This document shows positions 50,892-61,102 of a stretch of DNA of 64,000 nucleotides, one piece after another. This DNA is from Polyangiaceae bacterium (lineage in GTDB: Bacteria > Myxococcota_A > Polyangia > Polyangiales > Polyangiaceae), in contig JANXOF010000037.1 in NCBI GenBank assembly GCA_025353725.1, forward strand, positions 186,001-250,000, given 5' to 3'. A program made the translations under genes and the position numbers. The notes under the pieces were generated by a model. The model did no database searches and had not been told where the DNA came from. It saw nothing but the letters and a program-made list of their open reading frames with translations. Numbering within the stretch: the stretch's first letter is position 1; each line of letters begins with the position of its first letter.

Positions 50892-51166
50892 TAGGCCCCA
50901 AGTTGAGAACGTGCCACCGTGCAGGAAATACTCATCCGGTCGCGGACTGCGAAATGCTTCTAACGTCGTACGAGCCGCACGCGCCTGCCAACGGTAGGTT
51001 CGGTCAACGATCGACATAGGCATACAATCAGGCCTGGAATGAGAGTGATTCCTTCAAACGAACGAAACTCTCATGATGGATTACAACCGCGACTGAAGGC
51101 TATTGCCAAGATGAAGCTTGCAGCACCCCTCAACTAAACTTGAGGCAAATTTGCTGGCGATTTCCG
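50892..51166. other. Short unassigned stretch after the IS21-family element
   Basis: These 275 bases hold no supported gene. An AATGAGAGTGATTCCTT / CGAAACTCTCATGATGG pair around 51036-51080 contains the inverted segments ATGAGAGT/ACTCTCAT, which might be a small hairpin or a remnant end of another element. Confidence 0.35.
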
Positions 51167-53008
51167 TCAGCGTAACAGCGGCGGCGTTCCTCCCTCGTTG
51201 GGCACTGCGGCGTTGCGCATCCATATGTGAACGTCACCGAACGCACGAGCAGGATGGTATTTCGACGCCACCCAGTCAGCGCTTGCCACGCAGCAGTAGC
51301 GGAAGTCGTCCCACGCGTCTGGGTAGGAAATTAGAGGCGCGCGATCGATGAATACGAATGCCTCCGGGGGCGCTTCTTGCAGCCGGCTAAGCATGTCACG
51401 TTCATGGCTGTCCCGCGCGTCACGAATTTTCGCGGCTTCCATCGGATTCGGTCGACTCGACCAGCCACCGTCGAGAGCGGCGTCGTCATTTAGATCATAC
51501 GCGTAGATGTACGGGGTCGCGCTCTTCCTTTCCGCGAGAAACAAAAGATAAGGGTCCATTCCGTAAACCTGAATTTTTGCCATGCTGTCCGTCGACGCTC
51601 GCAGATAGGCAGCCGCTTGCCGCATCTCCCAAGGAAAAAAATCATGACTTTTGAACGTCTGGAAATACTCCTCGGTCTGCCGACGCTCAGCGGTTTCACC
51701 GCCGGACAGAAGCCACACATTGTGAAGCAGTGGCGAGCCTTTCATGCTTGCGGCGACCTCGACAGCATATGAAACCGTAACGAACAAGGCCGCGAGGCGA
51801 CCAAGAGAATTCTTTTGAGACACGCTTCTGAAACGTTCCCAAAGCATTGCTATAACAAGCAGGAATGCCAGACGGGTCGTCGCGCTGAGAGGGTGAAAGT
51901 GGTATCCAAATCCCTTATGCTGAACGACTACGTTCGCAATCGCGCAGACGGGAGCGAGCGCAACGACGAGAGCGCGACGTGGCAACTCGCGTGTAGCAAC
52001 CAACGCGAGGACTAAAGCGCACGCCGCCAGCCCTCCCACGCCAAGAAGCAATGGCCCATCGTCGCCGAAAATTTCCTGGCTACTCTTAGCCCAGATGAAC
52101 CTGTAGATTTGCGGAACGTCCAACAGAGAAATGCGAAGGAAGCTACTCAGATTTCCGAACACAACCAGATATCCTAGCGGCGCAAGGACGCCGAGTACGG
52201 CCCCAAAAATGAACCAAGCGAGCTTGCTTTTCCTACCTAAGCTCCAATCCTGGTCGACGAGCAGTACTGTCAATTGCATGAAAGTAAAGAGGGCGAAGCT
52301 AGGCTTGCCGAACCAGGTAATGCTTGACAACGCGGCGATACACATGATCTTCCCAGACTCTGCACGCGGTCCGGTGGACGTACGCGTAAGCTGGAGCGCG
52401 ATACTCGGCAGGAGGAACCAGTCGCAGAAACTTTCTCGCTGAGCCTGGTTCCAAGGGAGATAAAGCTGATATTGCCCGCAGAGCACAACGCAAGTGGCGA
52501 AGGCCCAAGTGACGCGCTCGAACCACTTCGGTCGAGAGCGCGAAGCTAGACCCGGTAGGCACCAGCCGGCGAACGCGAATGAGGCCCCGGTAACCGACAA
52601 GTCGAGGACGCGGAAACGATGCTCATCAGCGCCTCCAAGAGCAAGAAAAAGAAGGTGAATCATGTGAACAAGTGGGCCGTTCACGTCGCGGATATCGCGA
52701 TAGTCCACTTCGCCACGCCGCACCGCCCAAGCAACGTACTGAAAGATGCCTTGATCACGTCCCAAAGCGGCTAACGAGGCTCGGTAAGTCGCGTCGCCAA
52801 CCCAGAAAATCGGCAACAAGGCCAAAATCAAGGGCGCTAAAACGCGCCTTACCAAGTCGATGCGTGACTTACTGCTGGGCAACCAAAGTCTTCGGCGCGA
52901 CGTAAGCGTGCTCGCCGCTAAGGAGCCCCGAGGGGGACCCTCCCCGCCCGCTACCGCACCCCTCACAACTTTAACAGCAGGCTGCGGCACATCTTCACAA
53001 TCCAGCAT
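51167..53008 (-). CDS. Integral membrane glycosyltransferase-like protein (GT-C type)
   Basis: This 613-residue protein starts from the ATG at 53008; the frame continues to 53095 but the shorter start is likelier. There are about ten hydrophobic helices and a loop RDQGIFQYVAWAVRRGEVDY then RDIRDVNGPLVHMIHLLF near the first helix, similar to the acidic first loop of GT39-like lipid-sugar transferases. The C-terminal 200 residues are soluble and probably periplasmic. The role is unknown, with surface polysaccharide or protein glycosylation as the likely area. It stands inside the zone that separates rpsG from fusA and reads against both, unlike the broken elements beside it, so it seems intact cargo. 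Confidence 0.75.
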   Translation of the reverse strand: MLDCEDVPQPAVKVVRGAVAGGEGPPRGSLAASTLTSRRRLWLPSSKSRIDLVRRVLAPLILALLPIFWVGDATYRASLAALGRDQGIFQYVAWAVRRGEVDYRDIRDVNGPLVHMIHLLFLALGGADEHRFRVLDLSVTGASFAFAGWCLPGLASRSRPKWFERVTWAFATCVVLCGQYQLYLPWNQAQRESFCDWFLLPSIALQLTRTSTGPRAESGKIMCIAALSSITWFGKPSFALFTFMQLTVLLVDQDWSLGRKSKLAWFIFGAVLGVLAPLGYLVVFGNLSSFLRISLLDVPQIYRFIWAKSSQEIFGDDGPLLLGVGGLAACALVLALVATRELPRRALVVALAPVCAIANVVVQHKGFGYHFHPLSATTRLAFLLVIAMLWERFRSVSQKNSLGRLAALFVTVSYAVEVAASMKGSPLLHNVWLLSGGETAERRQTEEYFQTFKSHDFFPWEMRQAAAYLRASTDSMAKIQVYGMDPYLLFLAERKSATPYIYAYDLNDDAALDGGWSSRPNPMEAAKIRDARDSHERDMLSRLQEAPPEAFVFIDRAPLISYPDAWDDFRYCCVASADWVASKYHPARAFGDVHIWMRNAAVPNEGGTPPLLR

Positions 53009-53351
53009 GTTACAAACGCCCGGAGCGTAGCAGCTCTTGACACGGCGTGCAGAGTTGGTAAGACACGACGGCGACCGAGTTAACTGCAAGAGCAACGCAA
53101 TCGAATAGCAGCAAAAACATAAGGACTGGGCCCATCGGCCTGCACGAGCGTCTAGCTACCGCTAGACGACTTTCGCAGCCTAAGAATGAGTTCGGTACCC
53201 TCTCTGGACTTACCCTTGGCGTCACTTGCGCAGAGGGCCCCGCTGGAAACGGCAGCGGGACGGCCGGAGGGGGCTTTTTATATTTTGCATCTGCCGATTC
53301 GGTCCCCTGATAACCATTAGCCATCAGCCATCAGCCGACACGGAGATCCCA
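53009..53351. other. Leader region of fusA
   Basis: These 343 bases between the divergent glycosyltransferase and fusA hold no gene. They contain a perfect CGTCTAGC-TACC-GCTAGACG hairpin (53149-53168). Further on, a GC-rich block has CCCGCTG/CAGCGGG (53239-53245, 53253-53259) followed by GGGGGC and TTTTTA (53269-53280), a possible terminator/antiterminator leader. A promoter for fusA-tuf must lie here, but no clear -35/-10 pair was identified. Confidence 0.45.
53149..53168. repeat. Perfect 8-bp hairpin upstream of fusA
   Basis: CGTCTAGC and GCTAGACG surround a TACC loop. It lies between divergent genes, so it could be an operator or a bidirectional terminator-like stem without U-tract. Confidence 0.5.
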
Positions 53352-55469
53352 GTGGCTCGCGAATACCCGTTAGAGAAGACGCGAAACATCGGGATCATGG
53401 CGCATATTGACGCCGGGAAGACGACCACCACGGAGCGGGTGCTCTACTACACCGGGGTCAACTACAAGATTGGTGAGGTTCACGAAGGCGCAGCGACCAT
53501 GGACTATATGATCCAGGAGCAGGAACGTGGAATCACCATTACCTCCGCCGCGACGAATTGCTTTTGGGCACCAGTGGAGGGGCCTCACGCGGGAATCCGT
53601 CACCGCATCAATATTATCGATACACCCGGCCACGTCGACTTCACGATCGAAGTGGAGCGCTCGCTAAGAGTTCTCGACGGAGCCGTCGCGGTCCTCGATG
53701 GCGGTAACGGAGTCGAACCGCAAACTGAAACCGTCTGGCGCCAGGCAGATAAATTTTGCTTACCGCGCATCGTTTTTGTCAATAAAATGGACAAGACCGG
53801 CGCGGACTTCGAGATGAATGTCCACTCTATCCGCGAGCGTTTGGGCGTAATCCCGGTCCCCGTACAATGGCCTCTCGGAGAAGAAGAAAACCTGCGCGGG
53901 GTAATTGACCTCATCAAAATGCGTGCGGCTATCTTTGACGACGAGTCAAAGGGACAAACCTACACCTGGGGGGAAGTTCCGCCGGAATTGATGGATAAGT
54001 GCTCCCAATACCGCGAAAGGATGATCGAAGCCTGCGCGGACGTCGACGAAAGTTTGATGGCCAAGTACCTAGGCCCTAACCCCGAAGCGATAACTGAAGC
54101 GGATATCATCGCAGCGCTCAGAAAGGGATGCATTGCCTTTAAGTTCTTCCCAGTTCTCTGTGGGTCGGCTTTCAAAAACAAGGGGGTGCAACTACTTCTG
54201 GACGCCGTCGTAAACTTTCTTCCGTCACCGCTAGATATCCCGTCGGTGAGAGGAATAAGCCCCGAGACGGGAGCGGAAGAAGAAAGGAAAGCAGACGACC
54301 GTGAGCCGTTCGCTGCCTATGCGTTCAAGATTATAAACGACCCGCATGGGAACTTGACCTTCTTCAGGGTATATTCGGGAACGGTTCAGTCCGGGACCAT
54401 GGTTACGAATTCAACGCGGGGCAAACGAGAGCGTATGGGACGGATTCTCCGGATGCACGCGAACAAGCGAGAAGAGCTCAGCGAGGCCGACGCTGGGAAC
54501 ATCTATGCTGCAGTCGGCCTGAAAGATACACGGACGGGAGATACTCTTTCGAGTGAAGCTCATCCGATAATTCTTGAAAAAATGGTCTTTCCCGAACCCG
54601 TAATCTCGATTGCAGTCGAGCCGAGGACAAAAGCTGACGTGGAAAAGCTTGGAGTTGCACTCCAGAAGCTGGCAACGGAAGACCCGTCTTTTAGAGTACA
54701 CACTGACCCCGAATCAGGCCAAACCATCATCAGCGGAATGGGCGAGCTCCACTTAGACATAATATGCGACCGTCTGCGTCGGGAATTCAAAGTGGAATCC
54801 AACGTAGGGAAGCCTGAAGTGGCGTATCGGGAGTCCCTCGCGACGAGCACGCACTGCGAGTACAAGTACGCGAGGCAGTCCGGCGGTCGGGGGCAATTCG
54901 GCCACGTCGTGATGGAGATTAGCCCTGGCGAGCGCGGGCAAGGCTACGTTTTCGATAATGCAATAGTCGGCGGAGCAATCCCGAAGGAATTTGTCCCGGC
55001 AATTCAAAAGGGAGTGAGAGAGGCGATGGAGCGCGGCGTCCTTGCAGGCTTCCCAATCGCTGACCTGACCTGCCGTGTATATGACGGGAGCTACCACGAC
55101 GTTGACTCGAGCGCAGCAGCTTTCGAGATCGCAGCCTCCCTTTGCTTTCAGGATGGCGCCAAGAGAGCGGGTTTACACTTGCTCGAGCCTATAATGAAAA
55201 ACGAAGTTGTCGTCCCCGACCAATACATGGGGGATGTGATCGGTGACCTAAATTCGCGTCGCGGGAAGATTCTCGGGATGAACCAGCGCGGCAACGCGCA
55301 AGTCATCGACGCCGAGGTGCCACTCTCTACTATGTTTGGTTACGTAACCGACCTTCGGTCGATGACGCAGGGTCGGGCGACATCCTCGTTGCACTTCTCT
55401 CACTACGCCGCCGTCCCCGTCGCTGTTCAGGACGAGGTCGTCGCGAAGGTTCGGGGTACTTCGACTTAG
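53352..55469 (+). CDS. fusA: Elongation factor G
   Basis: This 705-residue translocase starts at GTG 53352 (GGAG 7-10 bases upstream), giving the family start [20 protein letters not shown]. It has P-loop [12 protein letters not shown], switch [26 protein letters not shown], and the domain IV region [14 protein letters not shown]; the C-terminus ends in the usual HFSHYAAVP region. It heads a transcript with the second tuf and the S10 genes, but is separated from its usual partners rpsL and rpsG by 7 kb. Confidence 0.98.
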   Translation: MAREYPLEKTRNIGIMAHIDAGKTTTTERVLYYTGVNYKIGEVHEGAATMDYMIQEQERGITITSAATNCFWAPVEGPHAGIRHRINIIDTPGHVDFTIEVERSLRVLDGAVAVLDGGNGVEPQTETVWRQADKFCLPRIVFVNKMDKTGADFEMNVHSIRERLGVIPVPVQWPLGEEENLRGVIDLIKMRAAIFDDESKGQTYTWGEVPPELMDKCSQYRERMIEACADVDESLMAKYLGPNPEAITEADIIAALRKGCIAFKFFPVLCGSAFKNKGVQLLLDAVVNFLPSPLDIPSVRGISPETGAEEERKADDREPFAAYAFKIINDPHGNLTFFRVYSGTVQSGTMVTNSTRGKRERMGRILRMHANKREELSEADAGNIYAAVGLKDTRTGDTLSSEAHPIILEKMVFPEPVISIAVEPRTKADVEKLGVALQKLATEDPSFRVHTDPESGQTIISGMGELHLDIICDRLRREFKVESNVGKPEVAYRESLATSTHCEYKYARQSGGRGQFGHVVMEISPGERGQGYVFDNAIVGGAIPKEFVPAIQKGVREAMERGVLAGFPIADLTCRVYDGSYHDVDSSAAAFEIAASLCFQDGAKRAGLHLLEPIMKNEVVVPDQYMGDVIGDLNSRRGKILGMNQRGNAQVIDAEVPLSTMFGYVTDLRSMTQGRATSSLHFSHYAAVPVAVQDEVVAKVRGTST

Positions 55470-55503
55470 CTAATTAGCAAACGAATGATATCGGGAGAGA
55501 GCC

Positions 55504-56694
55504 ATGGGTAAAGAGAAATTTCAGCGTAACAAGCCGCACGTCAACGTCGGAACGATTGGTCACATCGATCATGGCAAGACGACCCTGACTGCCGCGCTTG
55601 TAAAAGTTCAGTCGAAAAAAGGCCTTGCCAAAGCAATTAGTTACGCCGATATCGCAAAGGGCGGCACGGTGCGTGACGCAACGAAAACCGTCACAATAGC
55701 GGTGTCTCACGTGGAGTACGAGTCTGCGGCCCGTCACTACGCGCACGTCGATTGTCCGGGTCACGCTGACTACATTAAAAATATGATTACGGGCGCTGCC
55801 CAGATGGATGGAGCAATCCTCGTTGTTTCGGCACTGGACTCAGTCATGCCCCAAACACGCGAGCACGTTCTGTTGGCACGTCAAGTCGGCTTGCAAAATA
55901 TCGTCGTAGCGCTCAACAAATGCGACGCGGTCGACGATCAAGAAATGCTGGAACTTGTCGAGATGGAAGTGAGAGAACTTCTAAGCAAGTATAAGTTTCC
56001 CGGAGACTCTGCCGCCGTGGTGCAAGTAGCAGCGTTTCCGGCATTGAACGGGGAGCCAAAGTGGGAGGAGTCAATTGGCAAACTGCTGGAGGCTCTTGAC
56101 GCTCAGATTCCAACCCCCGTACGGGACACTGATAAGCCGTTCTTAATGGCTATCGAAGATGTCTTTTCAATAAAAGGGCGCGGCACAGTCGTTACCGGGC
56201 GCATCGAGCGCGGGATCGTGAAGACGGGCGAAGAAGTTGAAATAATCGGCTTCCGCGACACTCGCAAAACCACGGTCACGGGCGTCGAAATGTTCCGCAA
56301 GTTGCTCGACGAAGGCCGAGCTGGAGACAACGTGGGCGTGTTACTACGAGGAATTGAAAAGAACGATGTTGAACGGGGGCAGATCCTTTGCAAGCCCGGA
56401 TCTGTGGCGCCCCACAAGAAGTTCGAGGGGGAGGTCTACGTGTTAAAGAAGGAAGAAGGTGGGCGGCATACCCCCTTCTTTACGAATTATCGCCCCCAAT
56501 TCTACATGCGGACTACGGATGTCACTGGTACCTGCCATCTGCCGGAAGGGACCAAGATGGTAATGCCAGGCGACAATATACAAATGACAATCGAGCTCAT
56601 CACGCCGGTCGGTCTGGAAGAGCAGATGCGCTTCGCGATACGCGAGGGCGGAAGAACAGTCGGCGCGGGAATCATCACAAAGGTTCTCGAGTAG
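55504..56694 (+). CDS. tuf: Elongation factor Tu (copy 2, str operon)
   Basis: This 396-residue protein is identical to the copy at 26697 except for about six conservative changes (for example Asn for Thr at residue 9, Gln for Pro after DAVDD, and Ser for Thr after KFPGD). Silent codon differences between the two genes are very frequent along the whole length. It carries the same unusual switch I ([14 protein letters not shown]) and VAAFPALNG segment. A GGGAGAG Shine-Dalgarno stands before the ATG. It follows fusA by 34 bases and precedes rpsJ by 60. Confidence 0.98.
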   Translation: MGKEKFQRNKPHVNVGTIGHIDHGKTTLTAALVKVQSKKGLAKAISYADIAKGGTVRDATKTVTIAVSHVEYESAARHYAHVDCPGHADYIKNMITGAAQMDGAILVVSALDSVMPQTREHVLLARQVGLQNIVVALNKCDAVDDQEMLELVEMEVRELLSKYKFPGDSAAVVQVAAFPALNGEPKWEESIGKLLEALDAQIPTPVRDTDKPFLMAIEDVFSIKGRGTVVTGRIERGIVKTGEEVEIIGFRDTRKTTVTGVEMFRKLLDEGRAGDNVGVLLRGIEKNDVERGQILCKPGSVAPHKKFEGEVYVLKKEEGGRHTPFFTNYRPQFYMRTTDVTGTCHLPEGTKMVMPGDNIQMTIELITPVGLEEQMRFAIREGGRTVGAGIITKVLE

Positions 56695-56754
56695 ACTTGA
56701 CCATTCGGTCGCGCGTAGTTCTAGAAATATCCAACTCCACCTAAACGAGATAAA

Positions 56755-57072
56755 ATGGCATCAGCCACCACTATTCGCATTCGCCTTCGGGCATTTGATC
56801 ATCAGCTCTTAGATAAGTCTGCTAACGACATCGTAGAGACAGCGAAGCGCACCGGCGCTCGCGTGGCCGGTCCGATCCCACTGCCTACGCACATTTCGCG
56901 GTACACAGTGTTGCGTGGTCCGCATGTCGATAAAAAGTCCCGAGAGCAATTCGAGATTCGAACACACAAGCGACTTCTCGATATCCTCGAGCCCACACAG
57001 CAGACACTAGACGCTCTGATGAAGCTCGATTTGTCGGCGGGCGTCGACGTCGAAATTAAGACGCCGCGCTGA
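56755..57072 (+). CDS. rpsJ: 30S ribosomal protein S10
   Basis: This 105-residue protein of the small-subunit head also acts as the NusE antitermination factor. It has [20 protein letters not shown], the loop [20 protein letters not shown] and [15 protein letters not shown]. Its ATG follows tuf by 60 bases. It is first of the S10 group, but rplC, which normally follows it, is absent: rplD starts 12 bases later. Confidence 0.98.
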   Translation: MASATTIRIRLRAFDHQLLDKSANDIVETAKRTGARVAGPIPLPTHISRYTVLRGPHVDKKSREQFEIRTHKRLLDILEPTQQTLDALMKLDLSAGVDVEIKTPR

Positions 57073-57084
57073 GGATGTAAAGCA

Positions 57085-57726
57085 ATGGCAATCCTAGATG
57101 TATTCAACCTGAAGCGAGAAAAGGTCGGCACTGTCGACCTGGCGGACGAAGTCTTTGCCACTGAGGTGAAGGAACAACTCTTTTACGAGGTGGTGAAGGC
57201 GCAGCTAGCCTCACGGCGCGCGGGAACCGCGTCGTCTAAGAATCGGTCCGAGGTTGCTGGCTCGACAAAAAAGCGAATCAAGCAAAAAGGCACCGGTGGC
57301 GCGCGTCACGGCAATGTCCGGGCCCCGATATACGTCGGTGGGGGGCAGGCTCACGGCCCGCGCCCACGTGACTGGTCCTACAGGCCACCGCGTCAGGTTC
57401 GGATCGGCGCTCTGCGCAGTGCGCTTTCAAAGTTCGCGATCGAAGGGCGTCTTTTAGTGGTCGACGCCTTCGCTCTCACCGAGATAAAGACGAAGACTGT
57501 CCTCGGCGCTCTCTCGGCTCTCAAGACCGATCGGAAGACGATGATAGTGGACAGCGCGTCGAACGAGAATCTCCGACTCGCAGTCCGCAACTGTAAGGAA
57601 CATCAGTTCATGCCGCCGGAAGGGGTGAACGTTTACGACCTTCTACGTTACGACACACTGGTGCTTTCTAAAGACGCAGCCAAGGCGCTCGAACTACGCT
57701 GCCTTTCGAGAGGGGGTGAAAAATGA
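57085..57726 (+). CDS. rplD: 50S ribosomal protein L4
   Basis: This 213-residue protein has the exit-tunnel loop [20 protein letters not shown] and [20 protein letters not shown], followed by a normal globular part with [18 protein letters not shown]. In E. coli, L4 also represses the S10 operon. It starts only 12 bases after rpsJ, so no rplC fits between. Its stop overlaps the rplW start (ATGA). Confidence 0.98.
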   Translation: MAILDVFNLKREKVGTVDLADEVFATEVKEQLFYEVVKAQLASRRAGTASSKNRSEVAGSTKKRIKQKGTGGARHGNVRAPIYVGGGQAHGPRPRDWSYRPPRQVRIGALRSALSKFAIEGRLLVVDAFALTEIKTKTVLGALSALKTDRKTMIVDSASNENLRLAVRNCKEHQFMPPEGVNVYDLLRYDTLVLSKDAAKALELRCLSRGGEK

Positions 57727-58022
57727 TTGCGACTGAAAATGTCATCCGCCGCCCGATTTTTTTAACAGAAAAGTGCAATATTCTACGTGCACAGAATCAG
57801 TTCGTGTTCGAGGTATTGCGTGGTGCGAACAAGATTCAAATCCGAAACGCCGTTCAAAAGCTTTTTGGGGTGAGAGTCGAGAGCGTGAATACAATGATCT
57901 ATCGCGGTAAGGACCGTCGGATGGGTCGGGGATATGCAAAGCTCCAGAATTGGAAGAAGGCCATTGTCACTTTGGCTGTAGGCGAGAACATCGACATGTT
58001 TGCAGAGACTCTGGAGAGCTGA
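57723..58022 (+). CDS. rplW: 50S ribosomal protein L23
   Basis: This 99-residue protein, the docking site for trigger factor and SRP at the tunnel exit, starts inside the last codon of rplD. It has [40 protein letters not shown] and the basic [20 protein letters not shown] loop. A Cys in TEKCN replaces the more usual Ser/Ala, which is harmless. Confidence 0.97.
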   Translation: MIATENVIRRPIFLTEKCNILRAQNQFVFEVLRGANKIQIRNAVQKLFGVRVESVNTMIYRGKDRRMGRGYAKLQNWKKAIVTLAVGENIDMFAETLES

Positions 58023-58023
58023 C

Positions 58024-58857
58024 ATGGCCCTTAAGAAATACAAGCCGACAAGCCCAGCGCGTCGCTATTATACGGGCTACGACTTCAAGGAGCTAACTCC
58101 GGGGAAGAAGCCAGAAAAGAACCTGCTCGAGCACCAAACGTCCACCGGGGGAAGGAACACCCACGGGCGGATAACGAGTCGCTTCCGAGGGGGAGGCCAC
58201 AAGCAGCGCTATCGGATCATTGACTGGTGCAGAGCAAAGATCGGAGTTCCAGCCACTGTAGCTTCCATCGAGTACGATCCGAACAGAACCGCTCGTATCG
58301 CTCTGCTGAGCTACGTCGACGGAGTAAAGACCTATATCCTCGCACCTGACGGTCTAAGTGTAGGCGACAAGGTAGTAGCGAGCCGAAACGCCGATATCAA
58401 ACCTGGTAACTCAATGCCACTGCGGCACATCCCGCTGGGTACCATGGTCCACAATATCGAGATGCGAAAAGGAAAAGGCGCGCAGCTCGTAAGGTCGGCC
58501 GGAACAGGAGCCTCGCTGATGGCTAAGGACGGCGATTACGCTCAGGTCAGGATGCCGTCTGGCGAGGTACGGATGCTTCACCTGGACTGTCAAGCGACGA
58601 TCGGGCAGGTTTCCAATATCGACCACGCTAATATCTCTCTCGGAAAGGCAGGGAGAACCCGGTGGCTTGGCAAGCGGCCCCACCAACGCGGAGTCTCAAT
58701 GAACCCGGTAGAGCATCCGATGGGGGGGGGTGAGGGACGAACCTCGGGTGGTCGTCATCCATGTTCACCTTGGGGACAACTCGCTAAAGGTCTGAAAACA
58801 CGCAATAATAAGCGGACAGATGGCATGATAGTCAAGCGTCGCGGACAGAAGGGTTAA
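58024..58857 (+). CDS. rplB: 50S ribosomal protein L2
   Basis: This 277-residue protein starts at the ATG at 58024, 1 base after rplW. It has [40 protein letters not shown] and the peptidyl-transferase-near motif [20 protein letters not shown] with the conserved His. The frame is open upstream into rplW but the shorter start matches the family. Length is standard. Confidence 0.98.
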   Translation: MALKKYKPTSPARRYYTGYDFKELTPGKKPEKNLLEHQTSTGGRNTHGRITSRFRGGGHKQRYRIIDWCRAKIGVPATVASIEYDPNRTARIALLSYVDGVKTYILAPDGLSVGDKVVASRNADIKPGNSMPLRHIPLGTMVHNIEMRKGKGAQLVRSAGTGASLMAKDGDYAQVRMPSGEVRMLHLDCQATIGQVSNIDHANISLGKAGRTRWLGKRPHQRGVSMNPVEHPMGGGEGRTSGGRHPCSPWGQLAKGLKTRNNKRTDGMIVKRRGQKG

Positions 58858-58859
58858 CC

Positions 58860-59162
58860 ATGCCTCGGTCAATAAAGAAGGGTCCGTTTGTCGACGGTCA
58901 TCTGATGGAGAAGATCGCCGCTGCACAAGCGACGCAATCAAAGAAGGTGATTAAAACCTGGTCGAGGCGGAGCACAGTAGTGCCAGAAGCGATCGGCTTG
59001 ACGTTCGCCGTCCACAACGGAAGGAAGTTCGTTCCAGTTTTTGTTACTGAAAACATGGTAGGTCACAAGCTAGGCGAGTTCGCGCCCACTCGGACGTTTC
59101 ATGGTCACTCCGGCGACAAAAAGTCGAAGGTCAAGCAGGGCGGCGCTGCCGCACCGCGGTAG
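58860..59162 (+). CDS. rpsS: 30S ribosomal protein S19
   Basis: This 100-residue protein has [59 protein letters not shown] and a short basic tail. It starts 2 bases after rplB. It is followed by a terminator rather than directly by rplV, which is unusual for this operon. Confidence 0.98.
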   Translation: MPRSIKKGPFVDGHLMEKIAAAQATQSKKVIKTWSRRSTVVPEAIGLTFAVHNGRKFVPVFVTENMVGHKLGEFAPTRTFHGHSGDKKSKVKQGGAAAPR

Positions 59163-59186
59163 CTCGAAGATTACTGAAAGGGAGAG

Positions 59187-59221
59187 CGCGGGACCTTCTG
59201 TGAAGCGGGTTCCGCGTTTTT
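59187..59221 (+). terminator. Intrinsic terminator inside the S10 cluster
   Basis: CGCGGGACC (59187-59195) pairs with GGTTCCGCG (59208-59216) over 9 bp with one G-U, then TTTTT (59217-59221). It begins 24 bases after the rpsS stop and has all the marks of a Rho-independent terminator. Confidence 0.75.
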
Positions 59222-59483
59222 CGTTGTCTCCGGGGACCGTGAGATTCTGTGCTCGAGGGAAGAAACCCGTTGCAATGCTGTTCGACTTCGCTACACTCCG
59301 CGCTCAGCAGTCTGACAACGGTTTTGCCACATCTCTGCGTGGCAGAGCGTCCGTGTTGGTAGCGGTATCTTGGCCGCCGTAACGGCCCTCACGTTTCCCC
59401 CAAGAGTCCCCGATCGGCGGTGCTCGTCGCGGGTAACTGGGGGTACGACGGGGTCTCGACACAGCTGGTGGTAGTTCCACCAA
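59222..59483 (+). other. Non-coding remainder of the rpsS-rplV gap
   Basis: The whole gap between rpsS and rplV is 321 bases, where the two are normally nearly adjacent. Besides the terminator and promoter listed separately, it holds no supported gene. A leader of about 180 bases would precede rplV, with GGCCGCCGTAACGGCC (59371-59386) as a small inverted repeat (GGCC/GGCC). Confidence 0.5.
59270..59297 (+). promoter_or_regulatory. Sigma-70-like promoter upstream of rplV
   Basis: TTGCAA (59270-59275) and TACACT (59292-59297) are 16 bases apart, about 190 bases ahead of rplV. Coming right after a terminator, this is a sensible restart point for the rplV-to-spc transcript. Confidence 0.55.
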
Positions 59484-59843
59484 ATGAAAGTAGTGTTTAT
59501 GGTATCGAAAGCGATCGCCCGCTTCGCGCGGATCAGCCCGCGAAAGGCAAGAATGATTGTCAACTTGGTCCGAGGCCGGCAGGCAGGAGAGGCTCTCCAG
59601 CTACTGCAGTTCACGGCGAAGGCTGGTGCGCCGGTTATATCGAAGCTCATCGAAAGCGCAGTCGCAAACGCGCGAGCTCTTTCTCCGGGAGGTGACTTAG
59701 ATGCTCTCTTTGTCGAAACTGCTTTCGTCGACAAGGCGCCCAATAAAAATATGCGTCGCTGGCGCCCTAGGGCGATGGGTCGTGCGACGCAGATTCAAAA
59801 GGGCATGAGTCACATTACAATACACTTAGGCACCCGCGAGTAA
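59484..59843 (+). CDS. rplV: 50S ribosomal protein L22
   Basis: This 119-residue protein, or 114 from the ATG at 59499, has [20 protein letters not shown] and the tunnel loop [20 protein letters not shown]. The extra start residues (MKVVF) precede the usual family start. It is the first gene after the terminator-promoter gap in the S10 cluster. Confidence 0.96.
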   Translation: MKVVFMVSKAIARFARISPRKARMIVNLVRGRQAGEALQLLQFTAKAGAPVISKLIESAVANARALSPGGDLDALFVETAFVDKAPNKNMRRWRPRAMGRATQIQKGMSHITIHLGTRE

Positions 59844-59850
59844 GGCGAAC

Positions 59851-60552
59851 ATGGGTCAGAAAGTTCATCCGTACGGCTTCCGGCTTGGCGTCATCAAGAC
59901 GTGGAATTCAAAGTGGTTCGAGGACAAGAACTACGCGAAGTGGCTGCATGAAGACATGCGCATCAAGCGAGCGGTAAAGGAGTTCCTCATGAACGCCAAT
60001 ATCGCTTCGGTGGAGGTCGAACGCGCCGCAAACAAAGCCAAGGTTATTGTTTTCACCGCGCGTCCCGGAATGGTTATCGGCAAAGGCGGCAAGGGGATCG
60101 AAACCCTCAAGGTGGGTAACCTAAAGTCCGCCGTAAAGGGCGAAGCGAAGTTTCCCGGAGTCCAATCGTTCACTGAGAATGAAGTCTTTATCGACGTTCA
60201 GGAAATACGAAAGGCCGAGACGTCTGCCCAGCTAGTTGCAGAGAATGTCGCGATGCAGCTGGAACGTCGTGTAGCGTTTCGACGAGCCATGAAGAAGGCG
60301 CTTTCGACGGCAATGAAGTTCGGTGCAAAGGGCATTCGGATTCGGTGCTCGGGCCGGCTGGGCGGTAGCGAAATGAGCCGCGTTGAGACATATCGCGAAG
60401 GACGCGTTCCGCTTCACACTCTGCGGGCTGACATCGAGTTCGGTCAGCACGAGGCGCGGACCAAATACGGGATTATAGGGGTTAAGTGTTGGGTCTTCAA
60501 GGGTGAGGTTCTCGCTCGGCGCCAGCGGCGTCCACAGATAGTTGGAGCTTGA
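59851..60552 (+). CDS. rpsC: 30S ribosomal protein S3
   Basis: This 233-residue protein has [20 protein letters not shown], the KH-domain GXXG in [17 protein letters not shown], and the C-terminal [18 protein letters not shown]. It binds mRNA at the entry tunnel. It starts 7 bases after rplV and has a normal length. Confidence 0.97.
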   Translation: MGQKVHPYGFRLGVIKTWNSKWFEDKNYAKWLHEDMRIKRAVKEFLMNANIASVEVERAANKAKVIVFTARPGMVIGKGGKGIETLKVGNLKSAVKGEAKFPGVQSFTENEVFIDVQEIRKAETSAQLVAENVAMQLERRVAFRRAMKKALSTAMKFGAKGIRIRCSGRLGGSEMSRVETYREGRVPLHTLRADIEFGQHEARTKYGIIGVKCWVFKGEVLARRQRRPQIVGA

Positions 60553-60563
60553 GGAGGTAAGTC

Positions 60564-61100
60564 ATGTCGCAGCTAGTTCCCAAGCGAACAAAGTACCGGA
60601 AGATGCAGAAAGGCAACAACCGCGGGACTGCATACCGCGGCTCAAATGTTGACTTCGGTGACTTTGCAATGCAGGCAACGGAGCCTGGTCGACTAACCGG
60701 CCGCCAGATCGAAGCGGCGCGGATGGCAATTACCCGCCATGTAAAGCGAGTTGGAAAGCTTTGGATTCGTATATTTCCTCATCGTCCAGTTACAAAAAAA
60801 CCGCTCGAAGTGCGAATGGGCGGAGGCAAAGGAAGCGTCGAGGAGTGGGCAGCAGACATTCTGCCGGGGCGTGTAATGTACGAAATTTCAGGGGTTGATG
60901 AAAAGACCGCCAGGGAAGCGTTTCGCCTAGCAGGACATAAAATTCCCGTAGCCTACAAGTTTCTCGCGCGAGGCGTTATTGAAGCTCTTCCGATTTCAGC
61001 TTCGACTAAGTCATTAGGACATTTTCCGTCCCGGAGCGAGTCCGCAGCGGCACATAGCGGTAAGCCTGGCATGGCCGTGACGGCTGGAGCGAAGATCTGA
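60564..61100 (+). CDS. rplP: 50S ribosomal protein L16, C-terminally extended
   Basis: A GGAGG stands before the ATG. The core is a normal L16 ([40 protein letters not shown]) with [17 protein letters not shown]; Arg84 corresponds to E. coli Arg81, the residue hydroxylated by RoxA/YcfD. At 178 residues it is about 40 longer than usual. The additional tail (residues about 138-178, rich in Ser, Ala, Gly and His) has no recognised domain. Confidence 0.97.
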   Translation: MSQLVPKRTKYRKMQKGNNRGTAYRGSNVDFGDFAMQATEPGRLTGRQIEAARMAITRHVKRVGKLWIRIFPHRPVTKKPLEVRMGGGKGSVEEWAADILPGRVMYEISGVDEKTAREAFRLAGHKIPVAYKFLARGVIEALPISASTKSLGHFPSRSESAAAHSGKPGMAVTAGAKI

Positions 61101-61102
61101 AG

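Noticed and set aside
53226-53351. Longer fusA start at 53226
   Set aside because: The 42 added residues are not family-like and cover the hairpin leader; GTG 53352 has a good ribosome binding site and the normal EF-G start.
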